Below are positions 16,945-25,249 of a stretch of 64,000 nt of DNA, piece after piece (position 1 is the stretch's first letter; each line of letters opens with the position of its first letter). The stretch covers positions 1 to 64,000 of the forward strand of contig PGXW01000001.1 of the NCBI GenBank assembly GCA_002839355.1, written 5' to 3'. The notes below the pieces were generated by a model. The model saw only the letters and a program-made list of their open reading frames with translations. It ran no database searches and was not told the DNA's origin. Source of the DNA: Spirochaetae bacterium HGW-Spirochaetae-2 (GTDB taxonomy: Bacteria; Spirochaetota; Spirochaetia; Sphaerochaetales; Sphaerochaetaceae). The position numbers and the translations under genes are program-made.

Positions 16945-18914
16945 CAGTGGTAGTAATGGGTATCCGATAGTCTTACCATTGGAGGATATTCCCGTTCACA
17001 GATTTCCCCGACTTGCTTATGGCACCGACCGGCGAAGGGGCAACCTTTCGGTTTCTTTGCCGGATCGGGCAATTGCCCGGTGATCTCGATCACTTTCTTC
17101 TGTTTAGTAGGATCCACTTCGGGCATTGCGGAAAGCAAGGCTTCCGTGTACGGATGGAATGGAGGTGCCATCACTTCATCCCTTTTTCCATACTCGCAGA
17201 TTTTTCCCGCATACATCACCATAATATAATCACTCAAATAGTTGATCACATTCAAATCATGGGAGATAAACATATACGCCGCATGCGTCTCCAGTTGCAG
17301 ATCATTGAGCAAATTGAGCACCGATGCTTGGACCGAGACGTCGAGCGCACTTGTCGGTTCGTCACAGACAATCAGATCGGGTGAAATCGACAATGCACGT
17401 GCAATGGCCACGCGTTGTTGTTCACCTCCACTCAATTGTTTGGGTTTCTTCTCAAGATATTCCTTTCCCAAATCAACTTTCTTCAGCATATCGACTATTC
17501 GCTGCCGACGCTCTGTGGCATTGTGCATGTTCGCCAGGCGTTTCATGGGTCGGGCAATGATCTGTTCGACGGTATGCGAGGGATTCAGACTTCTTCCAGG
17601 ATTTTGGAATATCAGTTGGATCTTTTTGAGCGTATCTTTCGAACGTTTGTTCCAGGCTATGGATATATCGGTACCATTGAACATGATGGTTCCCTTTGTC
17701 GGTTTATACAATCCGGAAACCATATGTCCGGTCGTGGATTTTCCACAACCGGATTCACCTACGACACCAATGACCGATTCCGGATGCACAGTGACATCGA
17801 TTCCATTTACCGCGTAGACTTTCCTTCTGGCTCCATAGACCTTGTGCAGATTCTCTATCTTCAACAACTCCTTATGCGAGTTGAGGGCCAGCGAAGTGGT
17901 GCGTGGACGTGGAATCAGCTTCTCTTTCAAGATATCCGGTACATCGGTTGCGTATGCACGGTCACAAGCAGCAAAGTGCCGTTCTCCCACCTCCCGGATA
18001 CCATATTTGCTTTCACACGTATCGTTGCGCTTTTCGCAGCGGTCCACGAAGGGACAACCGCTTTCCAAGGCACCTCGTCTCCGGACGTATCCCGGGATGG
18101 TATTGAGTTTGGTGTTTTCCTTGACAACCCCGCCACGAGGCATGCAATTGATGAGTGAGCGGGTATAGGGGTGGGTAGGGTTTTCGAAAATTTGATTCTT
18201 AGGTCCGCGTTCAACAATTTCTCCGTTGTACATGACCACCACATGTTCAGCCACTTTGTTAATAACACCCATATCGTGGGAGATATACATGAGGGACATG
18301 GACAATTTCGCCCTCAGCTCCTTGATGGAATCGAGGATTACCGCTTCTGTGGTTACATCGAGCGCGGTCGTAGGTTCATCGAGAATCATAAGGTCGGGTC
18401 TGCAGAGAATAGCCATGGCGATACATATACGCTGTTGGATACCTCCACTTACCTGGTGCGGATATCTGCGTACGATTCCTTGGGGATCGCCGATATTCAT
18501 CATGCCCAATGCTTCCAAAGTGGCATGCCTTGCCTTCTGTTTCGAAAGTTTCTGGTGATGGATTCCGACTTCATCCAACTGGAATCCTATGGTGAGCGCC
18601 GGATTCAAGGATGAGTACGGATTTTGGAATACCATGGCAATCCTATTGCCTCGGAACGCTTCCATTTCCTTCTCGGATTTCTCCAGAAGCTCTTCTCCTT
18701 TGAAGCGGATGCTGCCATCTACGGAGGCATTGTTTGCGAGGTACTTCATGACCGCAAAGGAGAGGGTGCTCTTGCCGCACCCGGACTCTCCGATGATGCC
18801 GATGGATTCATTGTGTCCCAGGGAAAGTGACACATCGTTTACAGCGGAGAATACGCCATCGAAGGTCTCGAAACGCACCTGCAAATGGTTTATATCAAGA
18901 ATATTATCGTTCAT
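16920..18914 (-). CDS. Peptide-type ABC transporter ATPase, DppD-DppF fused in one chain
   Basis: This 664-residue cytoplasmic ATPase has two complete nucleotide-binding domains. The first has Walker A GESGCGKST at residues 42-50, signature VSGGIQQRICIAMA and LMILDEPTTALD. The second has GESGCGKSTTGHMVSG, LSGGEQQRVAIARA and IVCDEPTSALD. Each half ends with the oligopeptide C-terminal domain (HPYTRSLINCMP, then GCPFVDRCEKRNDTC; HPYTEALLSAMP, then GCPFAGRCHKQVGEIC). In Dpp/Opp systems these are usually two proteins; fused forms such as GsiA and YejF are known. It is the last gene of the SBP-B-C-DF operon and overlaps the permease gene by 11 bases. Confidence 0.93.
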   Translation of the reverse strand: MNDNILDINHLQVRFETFDGVFSAVNDVSLSLGHNESIGIIGESGCGKSTLSFAVMKYLANNASVDGSIRFKGEELLEKSEKEMEAFRGNRIAMVFQNPYSSLNPALTIGFQLDEVGIHHQKLSKQKARHATLEALGMMNIGDPQGIVRRYPHQVSGGIQQRICIAMAILCRPDLMILDEPTTALDVTTEAVILDSIKELRAKLSMSLMYISHDMGVINKVAEHVVVMYNGEIVERGPKNQIFENPTHPYTRSLINCMPRGGVVKENTKLNTIPGYVRRRGALESGCPFVDRCEKRNDTCESKYGIREVGERHFAACDRAYATDVPDILKEKLIPRPRTTSLALNSHKELLKIENLHKVYGARRKVYAVNGIDVTVHPESVIGVVGESGCGKSTTGHMVSGLYKPTKGTIMFNGTDISIAWNKRSKDTLKKIQLIFQNPGRSLNPSHTVEQIIARPMKRLANMHNATERRQRIVDMLKKVDLGKEYLEKKPKQLSGGEQQRVAIARALSISPDLIVCDEPTSALDVSVQASVLNLLNDLQLETHAAYMFISHDLNVINYLSDYIMVMYAGKICEYGKRDEVMAPPFHPYTEALLSAMPEVDPTKQKKVIEITGQLPDPAKKPKGCPFAGRCHKQVGEICEREYPPMVRLSDTHYYHCHIKAMVE

Positions 18915-19734
18915 GGATCAATACCTTACTGACAAAGTCAGAGAAAATGGAGATTGCGATTACCAGGGATGCGATAGCCAACGCTGGAAAGAGTACTGCC
19001 CCTGGTGCCTGGGCAATTATGGGTTTGTTTTCAATGACCATCATGCCCCAGTCGGGTGTAGGCGGCTGCATGCCGACTCCAAGGAAGCCTAGTGAAGCCA
19101 CCATCATGATCGAGTAGGCAAAACGGGCCGTGGCTTCGACTATGATAGGTCCTGTCGTATTGGGCAGGATTTCCACAAACATGATGTACAGATGGTTTTC
19201 ACCCCTGATGCGTGCGGCGGAAACGTATTCCTGACTTTTCTCTGTCAGCAACACACCGCGGGAAACACGGGCCGTCGCCGGAACGAATGCGATGGAAACG
19301 ATCAAAGTCAACGAGAGGATACTGGAATCTCCAAGGATTCCTAGGACCACCATCGATAGGACCAGTGGTGGGATCGCCATGAGGATATCCATGGACCGCA
19401 GGAATGCTGCGTCGATTCGTCCGCCGAAGTATCCGGCTGAGAATCCAAGGAGTACCCCGACAATGGTAGAGACAATGGAAGTCATGAGTGCAACTGTCAA
19501 AATTGATCTGCTTCCATAGACTATCCGTGCCAAAAGGTCCCTTCCCAAACTATCTGTACCCAATATGTGTCCATTGGTTCCAGGTCCGACCATCTGATGT
19601 TCAGAGTCCATTTGTGTATGGGTGAACGGCACCAAGGAGGGGCCGAAGAAGGCTGCGATCAGCCAGAATAGGATGATTATGATGCCAACGATAGCCAACG
19701 GATGCTTTTTCAGTTGATACAGTACATATTTCAT
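18904..19734 (-). CDS. Peptide-type ABC transporter permease, DppC type
   Basis: This 276-residue inner-membrane permease starts at MKYVLYQLKKHPLAIVG. The ATG overlaps the stop of the preceding permease as ATGA (19731-19734). A reading 70 residues longer would run through that gene. It has the N-terminal OppC segment, then HILGTDSLGRDLLARIVYGSR and the EAA loop with IRGENHLYIMFVEILPNT. Six membrane helices are expected. It pairs with the DppB-type permease upstream. Confidence 0.92.
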   Translation of the reverse strand: MKYVLYQLKKHPLAIVGIIIILFWLIAAFFGPSLVPFTHTQMDSEHQMVGPGTNGHILGTDSLGRDLLARIVYGSRSILTVALMTSIVSTIVGVLLGFSAGYFGGRIDAAFLRSMDILMAIPPLVLSMVVLGILGDSSILSLTLIVSIAFVPATARVSRGVLLTEKSQEYVSAARIRGENHLYIMFVEILPNTTGPIIVEATARFAYSIMMVASLGFLGVGMQPPTPDWGMMVIENKPIIAQAPGAVLFPALAIASLVIAISIFSDFVSKVLIHER

Positions 19735-20699
19735 CGCTGACCTCCCTGGAATCTGATTCTTGGATTCAAATAGCTGTACATGATGTCGGTAACCATTGTC
19801 GACAAGGAGTAGATGACCGTAATCAACAGCACACAGGCCTCGATCAATGGAACGTCGCGTGTCTTGATCGCGGTCATCAGCAACGAACCCATTCCAGGAA
19901 ATCCGAACAGTGTCTCGACAACGACCAATCCACCGAAAAGCCAACCCATGTTCATGCCGATTATCGTAATGGTTGGCAGCAAGGCGTTCTTCAACGCATG
20001 TCTGAAAATCACGTATTTTCTTGGCATGCCTTTAAGGATCGCGGCCCGCACATAATCGGAATTCATGACTTGGATCATTGAGGAACGTTGCATCCGTGAG
20101 ATATAGCCGAACATCACCATGGTTATGGAGAGTGCAGGCAGGACCACTATGTTGAGGTTTTGGAAAAGACTCTCCCCGATAGGAATGACGCTGACAATAG
20201 GAAACCAGTTGAGTTGGACTGCAAAGACGCTGATCAGTATGACCCCTGAAACGAATTCAGGGAGAGCCATGGTTGCAAGTCCGAAAAAGGAGACGATGGA
20301 ATCGGTCGGTTTCTTCTCCTTTACCCCGGCGAGTACACCGAAGAAAATGGAGAGGGGTACGAACATGAGGAATGCGGTCAATGCGAGAACCATCGAGTGT
20401 CCGACACGTCGCCAGAGAATCGAATTGATAGCAACCCCTTGCATATATACCGAATCGCCCAAGTCTCCTACAACCACACCTGCAATCCAACGGCCATACC
20501 GCTGCAGTACAGGATCGTTGAGCCCCCTGGCCTCACGCAGTGCCGTAACAGCTTCCTCGGTAGCGCTTTGGCCGAGAATCATCTGGGCTACATCTCCAGG
20601 CATGATTTCAACTAGCATGAAGATGATGAATGACATGATGACCAGGGTCGCAAGAAGCGACCCCAGTCTACGAATTATAATGCTGGCGGTCCTGTTCAT
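19731..20699 (-). CDS. Peptide-type ABC transporter permease, DppB type
   Basis: This 322-residue permease shows the OppB/DppB pattern: an N-terminal helix after MNRTASIIIRRLGSLLATL, then LVEIMPGDVAQMILG, LNDPVLQRYGRWIAGVVVGDLGDSV, the EAA loop around YVRAAILKGMPRKYVIFRHALKN, and a last helix followed by YLNPRIRF. Its start overlaps the stop of the binding-protein gene as ATGA (20696-20699), and its end overlaps the DppC-type gene in the same way, so translation is probably coupled. Confidence 0.93.
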   Translation of the reverse strand: MNRTASIIIRRLGSLLATLVIMSFIIFMLVEIMPGDVAQMILGQSATEEAVTALREARGLNDPVLQRYGRWIAGVVVGDLGDSVYMQGVAINSILWRRVGHSMVLALTAFLMFVPLSIFFGVLAGVKEKKPTDSIVSFFGLATMALPEFVSGVILISVFAVQLNWFPIVSVIPIGESLFQNLNIVVLPALSITMVMFGYISRMQRSSMIQVMNSDYVRAAILKGMPRKYVIFRHALKNALLPTITIIGMNMGWLFGGLVVVETLFGFPGMGSLLMTAIKTRDVPLIEACVLLITVIYSLSTMVTDIMYSYLNPRIRFQGGQR

Positions 20700-22207
20700 T
20701 TAATATCCGTATATTTGTATTGTGGAAGCATGGTCAAAGGTTGTTTGTAATCGACGATCTTCTCGTTGATTGCCACAAGATATGGTACCTGGACGTTCAA
20801 TAAAGACCCTTCCTCATAGAACAATTCCTGCAATTCATGGTAATACCCGGTGCGCTTTTCGGCATCGGCTTCTGCGGAAATCTTGTTGATCAAGGCATCT
20901 ACCGCCGGATTGCTCAAATGCGATTCGTTCCATGCTCCACCCGATTTGAATGCCAGGGCCAACAACATGGATGGATCGATACGTCCACCCCAACCGGTAA
21001 TGGAGAAGGGTACATTCAACCAGTACTGGGAGAGGTATATGTCTCGGGTATATCCTTTGAGTTCGATGTCAAAACCTGCTGGTGCAGCCAATTCTTGGAT
21101 AGTCTGCGCCAATTCTTTGCCAAACGGATGGTCAGAGGCATAGTAGAGTTCTACCGTGACGCCATTCGGATAACCGGCTTCTGCAAGCAATGACTTGGCT
21201 TTGGCGACATTACGGCCACGCAAGGGAAGTTCCTTGTACTCGGCGAGCATATTCATGATCGGGGTCTCGTTGTAGTAGACACCATCGTTCAAATCCATCT
21301 GTGCAACACTTTTCGCTATGATCTGTGGATCCATGGAATACTTGAGGGCAAGACGGACACGATTGTCGTCGAATGGTTTCATGTCGGTGACCATAGCCAC
21401 AAAACGCTGTTCCTGATAGGGCGAGATGACCTTGATACCCTCAACCTTGTCAAGACGATTCTTGATAACCGGGGTTACGAATGGTACGACATCGACCCTA
21501 TCGGATTCAAGCATCGAAATGCTTGCATCGATATCGGCCACGAAGTAGATCAACAGCTTGTCGACCTTCGGAAGGTTCGGGGCCCAATAGTTGGTGTTTC
21601 GAGCCAATGACGCGGACTCTTTCGGAATCAGCTGTTGCATCACAAACGGACCGGTACCCATTGGCTTGGATTCACCCAAGCTAGCATAATTGTAGTCGCT
21701 CGAGAGAATGCACATGTTGTAATCGGTCAACTGGTAGATGAAAGTCGGTCTTGGTTCCGAAAGATGGATGATTACGGTATGGGGATCTGGAGTCTCGATC
21801 GATTGGACTACGGCGAAATCCTGTTTCTTCAGGTGCCCGATAGACGGGTCTTGGGTCCGTTCGATAGTGTATTTGACATCCGCAGCAGTAAAATCGCTGC
21901 CATCATGGAACTTGACGTTCTTACGCAACGCGAATTCCCAAGTGCTTCCATCGTCCGTCTTCCACGAAGTGGCGAGAATCGGATCCAAGGCACCGGTCTC
22001 GGTATTGATTTCGATTAGATATTCATAGATTGATGAATTCATCGAGAATGCCTGGCCGTCCCAGACTCCGGGGGTAATCAGCCCGGGAACCTGCTCTGCT
22101 ATACGGATAGCCTTTTCTGTGCTCGCCGCTTCCTTATTTCCACCTGCAAATACCGTGGGTACTGCAAGGATAAGCATGAGCAACACGATAGGTAATGTGC
22201 GTTTCAT
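20696..22207 (-). CDS. Peptide-type ABC transporter substrate-binding protein (family 5)
   Basis: This 503-residue exported binding protein is the first gene of the importer operon. MKRTLPIVLLMLILAVPTVFAGG is a signal peptide. The small residues and glycine at its end could allow lipoprotein processing elsewhere, but no lipobox Cys is present. Family 5 motifs are WEFALRKNVKFHDGSDFTAADV, the following VKYTIERTQDP, and LALKYSMDPQII. The ATG at 22207 is preceded by AGGAGG; a start 18 codons earlier would bury the signal. Substrates of family 5 include di- and oligopeptides, nickel and some sugars; the specificity cannot be read here. Confidence 0.92.
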   Translation of the reverse strand: MKRTLPIVLLMLILAVPTVFAGGNKEAASTEKAIRIAEQVPGLITPGVWDGQAFSMNSSIYEYLIEINTETGALDPILATSWKTDDGSTWEFALRKNVKFHDGSDFTAADVKYTIERTQDPSIGHLKKQDFAVVQSIETPDPHTVIIHLSEPRPTFIYQLTDYNMCILSSDYNYASLGESKPMGTGPFVMQQLIPKESASLARNTNYWAPNLPKVDKLLIYFVADIDASISMLESDRVDVVPFVTPVIKNRLDKVEGIKVISPYQEQRFVAMVTDMKPFDDNRVRLALKYSMDPQIIAKSVAQMDLNDGVYYNETPIMNMLAEYKELPLRGRNVAKAKSLLAEAGYPNGVTVELYYASDHPFGKELAQTIQELAAPAGFDIELKGYTRDIYLSQYWLNVPFSITGWGGRIDPSMLLALAFKSGGAWNESHLSNPAVDALINKISAEADAEKRTGYYHELQELFYEEGSLLNVQVPYLVAINEKIVDYKQPLTMLPQYKYTDIK

Positions 22208-22349
22208 ATTTCCTCCTAGGTAATAGTGAGTTTGGTTAAGACTCTTTACGCGTTCGGTCACGTGTGTAACAACAACCCGGCCAGTCCACAGTTTTTGTGA
22301 TTTTCATTGGCTTTGCGCAAACGCATGGCTGTCTATAACCGACAACCTA

Positions 22350-22379
22350 ATTAAACAGTATAGATTGGCAGTTTGTCAA
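22350..22379 (-). promoter_or_regulatory. Promoter for the peptide-type ABC importer operon
   Basis: On the minus strand, TTGACA (22379-22374) and TTTAAT (22355-22350) are 18 bases apart. These are six-of-six and five-of-six matches, about 140 bases before the binding-protein gene. Confidence 0.65.
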
Positions 22380-22454
22380 TACCGAGTGATATATTGTGCA
22401 ACTAGTGAAAATAGAAGGAATTATGAAGTATAGCGACATCTGACGGAGAAATTG

Positions 22455-22518
22455 GTTTCATATGAATTGAAACTTTCGGCGGTACTATTTCGCTAATAGT
22501 AGACTGGAAATACTAGTA
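22455..22518. promoter_or_regulatory. Cluster of inverted repeats between the GntR-type gene and the importer operon
   Basis: The 22208-22568 gap has no supportable gene and is AT-rich. It holds three inverted repeats: GTTTCA-n7-TGAAAC (22455-22473), TACTATT-n5-AATAGTA (22483-22501) and the palindrome TACTAGTA (22511-22518). They lie upstream of the operon promoter and could be operators. The plus-strand 8-mer GGTACTAT at 22481-22488 also occurs, on the minus strand, in the promoter of the GntR-type gene. Confidence 0.4.
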
Positions 22519-22568
22519 TATCTACAAAAATATATACACTGAGGGATTGTTTGTTACAGTGACATAAC

Positions 22569-23222
22569 TTATTGGATAAAAGCTTCAACAGCAGTGCGTG
22601 TAGCCTGATCTCCTACCAACACCAATACATCCAACGGTTCGAGTACGATGTCGGGACCAGGGGAAAGTACAATGCTCCCTTCGCGTCGAATAGCGATTAC
22701 CGTCGCATGGGTCTGTTGCCAAAATGACAATTCACCCAGCGTCTTGTATAAAGTCGGGGATGATGGGCTGAGCGTACATTCGAATGTATAGAAGGGGTTG
22801 CTTGCCGTGAATCGTTCCGTAGAGTCCATGAGGCTTTTGGTGATATCGAACAATTCCCGTTCTATGCTTTCATGTGCTTCGATAAGTTCACGCATACGAA
22901 CGAGTAGGGTCCGGGTCGCATTACGATTTCCATGGCGGGCGATGTACTTGGCAGCATTTTCCTTCGAATGCACAAGCACGCCACTGTTCTGGAATACCTG
23001 CACTACCTGCAATTCCTCGAGCAATGAAAAAGCTCGTCGGATTGTTTCCGGAGATACGCCATATTCACTGGACATAAGCGATCTTCCCGAAAGCCGTTTT
23101 CCTTCCGGGATTTCTCCATTGACGATACGATTGGCTATATCCATTGCGATTTTGGCATAGATAGCAACCGAATCGCGTTTCTTTTTCAATGGCTTTTCCA
23201 TTCCACGTTGATCCGTATCCAT
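22569..23222 (-). CDS. GntR-type regulator with C-terminal RCK_C (TrkA-C) domain
   Basis: The 217-residue protein has an N-terminal winged helix of the GntR type at about residues 18-85 (AIYAKIAMDIANRIVNGEI, then SGRSLMSSEYGVSPETIRRAFSLLEEL). A helical linker follows. The C-terminal RCK_C/TrkA-C domain, about 145-217, ends with SIVLSPGPDIVLEPLDVLVLVGD. This two-domain layout and length match BusR of streptococci and lactococci, which binds c-di-AMP through RCK_C and represses an osmolyte transporter. Ligand and targets here are inferred only. No Shine-Dalgarno precedes the ATG; a -10 box ends six bases before it. The ATG seven codons in is an alternative start. Confidence 0.82.
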   Translation of the reverse strand: MDTDQRGMEKPLKKKRDSVAIYAKIAMDIANRIVNGEIPEGKRLSGRSLMSSEYGVSPETIRRAFSLLEELQVVQVFQNSGVLVHSKENAAKYIARHGNRNATRTLLVRMRELIEAHESIERELFDITKSLMDSTERFTASNPFYTFECTLSPSSPTLYKTLGELSFWQQTHATVIAIRREGSIVLSPGPDIVLEPLDVLVLVGDQATRTAVEAFIQ

Positions 23223-23228
23223 GATTTT

Positions 23229-23257
23229 ATAGTACCATTTTCAAATCATCAAAACAA
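23229..23257 (-). promoter_or_regulatory. Promoter of the GntR-RCK_C gene, possibly giving a leaderless mRNA
   Basis: On the minus strand, TTGTTT (23257-23252) and TACTAT (23234-23229) are 17 bases apart, and only six bases separate the -10 from the ATG. The -35 is weak. Confidence 0.4.
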
Positions 23258-23273
23258 TACAGGTGTGTTTGCT

Positions 23274-23330
23274 GCCAAACGAAGCGAGAGGCGAGGGACC
23301 GTGAAACGATCACTCGCCCGAGCGGGAAGT
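23274..23330 (+). repeat. Dispersed intergenic repeat, copy 2
   Basis: GCCAAACGAAG (23274-23284), GAGGGA and CCCGAGCG (23317-23324) match the copy at 8576-8633 in order and spacing. Its internal stem is GGCGAG (23290-23295) / CTCGCC (23313-23318), a different sequence from the copy 1 stem. Confidence 0.55.
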
Positions 23331-23379
23331 ATGAAGGGAACCTATTGCGACCAGCATATTTCAGCATGGAATAATTTAA

Positions 23380-23424
23380 TTGACGTGAATTATGCCTAGC
23401 ATTACAATGCATAGGAGACCTATG
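23380..23424 (+). promoter_or_regulatory. padR promoter with overlapping inverted-repeat operators
   Basis: TTGACG (23380-23385) and TACAAT (23403-23408) are 17 bases apart. GCAT-TACA-ATGC overlaps the -10. CATAGG-AGA-CCTATG (23410-23424) covers the predicted start of transcription. Both fit operators that would block RNA polymerase, most simply for PadR autoregulation. Confidence 0.65.
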
Positions 23425-23451
23425 TAAAAAAACAGAAAGGGGCGTATTGGT

Positions 23452-23790
23452 TTGCATATCCCGAAAGATCTTGTCGCTGCCTCGGCAACTCCTATCGTCC
23501 TTTCAATCCTGCAAAAGGAAGATTCATATGGATATGCCATCATCCGCAAAGTACAGGATATCTCCGATAACCAGATGGCATGGACAGACGGCATGTTGTA
23601 TCCGGTATTGCATAGATTGGAAAGCGCAGGATTCATCGATTCGTATTGGAAGGAATCCCTCAATGGCAGAAGAAGAAAATATTACCATATCACTGAAGCT
23701 GGTATCGATGAATGTGAAATCCTTATCTCACAATGGGATATTGTCCATCGTGCCCTGCACCGGCTGTTGCATGGAAAGGCCGACGACTAA
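23452..23790 (+). CDS. PadR-family transcriptional regulator
   Basis: This 112-residue winged-helix repressor of the short PadR type has PIVLSILQKEDSYGYAIIRKVQ at the N-terminus, the recognition region MLYPVLHRLESAGFI, the wing RRRKYYHITEAG and a C-terminal dimerisation helix. The start is a TTG at 23452, supported by AGAAAGGGG at 23434-23442. No ATG gives a full PadR domain. Its partner gene starts 38 bases after its stop, and this pairing with a HAAS-type membrane protein is seen widely. It probably represses its own operon through the inverted repeats at 23399-23424 in response to an envelope signal. Confidence 0.9.
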   Translation: MHIPKDLVAASATPIVLSILQKEDSYGYAIIRKVQDISDNQMAWTDGMLYPVLHRLESAGFIDSYWKESLNGRRRKYYHITEAGIDECEILISQWDIVHRALHRLLHGKADD

Positions 23791-23828
23791 CAACCATGCA
23801 CATCGCATGGTACCAGGAGGAATGCATC

Positions 23829-25238
23829 GTGTTCGATCTTGAATCCCAAATCCGTCAATGGAAGACGCACGTATACTCGACCGGTTCCATAGGTCAAAAC
23901 GATATGGAGGAGTTGGAATCACACCTGCGCGATAGCATGGACGAGCTTACAGATCGGGGCCTCTCCACGGAGGAAGCCTTTCTCTTGGCTGTACGACGCA
24001 TGGGTGATATCGAAGTGATCCATGAGGAATTCTCAAAGATTTCTACCGAGGACCTGTGGAGACAGCTGCTCGTGCCGACAGACAATCCGATAACGGCACG
24101 CCGAAATCGGAAAGAGCTCGGTATTGTCATCGGATTGGCCCTGCTGGGAGGACTGTTGAGCAAGATTCCCGCACTATTCGGTTATGGTGACATGGATGTG
24201 TATTCCCTGTTGTACCTGCGGAATGCCTCCATATTCGCATTTTTTCCAGTAGCTATCTACTTGATTTGGAAACGTTCGTTGCCGATTCTCCGCAGTTTGC
24301 TCGTCTTATCGATATTTCCATCGGGTGCATTGTTGGTTAATGTGTACCCATCGTACGAACCCCATCATACAGGATTACTTCTTAGCCTCCATTTGCCGAT
24401 GCTGCTGCTGTTTGTCCTGTTGTATTTCTTTGGTGGTCCGGCAATAAATAGGGAAGGGCAACCACTGTACGCCACCGGGTGGCGGAACCCGAACACCCGG
24501 CTAAATTTCGTGCGTTTTGTGGGAGAGTCGTTCATATACGCCATTTTGATCGGTATGGGCGGTATGGTGCTCATAGCATTGACAACAGGAACATTCGATT
24601 TGATTAAGATCGATGCTTTTCCGTTCATAACCGCATGGATAGCGCCATTTGGTTTCTTTGGACTTTTTATCGTCGCAGCCTATCTGGTGATACAGAAGAA
24701 GAACCTTATAGAAAGCATTGCACCAGTGCTGGCTAGAATTTTCACACCATTGTTCCTGCTGGTGCTGATTAGTCTGATAGTCGCTTTCCTGATTACACCA
24801 AACCAAGCATATGAGAACAGGAATATGCTCATCTGGTTCGATATCATCCTCGCGTTGGTGTTGGCACTTACATTGTATTCCATGAGTTCAAAGGACTTCT
24901 CGTCTAACAATGCTTCTGCGAAAAGCCAGATTACCTTTTGGGATTTCCTTTCCTTCGGTCTGATTATCTCTGCAGTAATTGTCGATACAATCGCGTTGTC
25001 CGGTATTTCCATGCGGCTCTCGGCTTATGGATTTTCAGCGAACAGGACGGCCGCGCTCGGTGAGAATCTCATCCTTTTGGTGAATCTGTTGCTACTTTGC
25101 GTAGGATATGTCCGCTATTTCCTGCAAAGGCAGACATTCCAGGCTATTGTGGTGATGCAGATGCGTTTCCTGTCGGTATATGGAGTCTGGGCTGCTTGTG
25201 TTGTCATCGTATTTCCGCTGCTATTCGGATTCCGATAG
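23829..25238 (+). CDS. Membrane protein with N-terminal HAAS/permease-prefix domain, partner of PadR
   Basis: This 469-residue protein has a soluble N-terminal three-helix domain over about residues 1-75 (DLESQIRQWKTHVY, DMEELESHLRDSMDELTDRG, LSTEEAFLLAVRRMGD). That is the HAAS/permease prefix pattern found downstream of PadR genes. About ten membrane helices follow from residue 100 to the end, with short loops. GTG 23829 is chosen because CAGGAGG lies at 23814-23820; an ATG at 23796 has no ribosome site. In known pairs the prefix domain is thought to contact or signal to PadR. Transport or sensing by the membrane part is unproven. The gene ends 11 bases before the convergent mazG. Confidence 0.72.
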   Translation: MFDLESQIRQWKTHVYSTGSIGQNDMEELESHLRDSMDELTDRGLSTEEAFLLAVRRMGDIEVIHEEFSKISTEDLWRQLLVPTDNPITARRNRKELGIVIGLALLGGLLSKIPALFGYGDMDVYSLLYLRNASIFAFFPVAIYLIWKRSLPILRSLLVLSIFPSGALLVNVYPSYEPHHTGLLLSLHLPMLLLFVLLYFFGGPAINREGQPLYATGWRNPNTRLNFVRFVGESFIYAILIGMGGMVLIALTTGTFDLIKIDAFPFITAWIAPFGFFGLFIVAAYLVIQKKNLIESIAPVLARIFTPLFLLVLISLIVAFLITPNQAYENRNMLIWFDIILALVLALTLYSMSSKDFSSNNASAKSQITFWDFLSFGLIISAVIVDTIALSGISMRLSAYGFSANRTAALGENLILLVNLLLLCVGYVRYFLQRQTFQAIVVMQMRFLSVYGVWAACVVIVFPLLFGFR

Positions 25239-25249
25239 CGAGGATGGAT

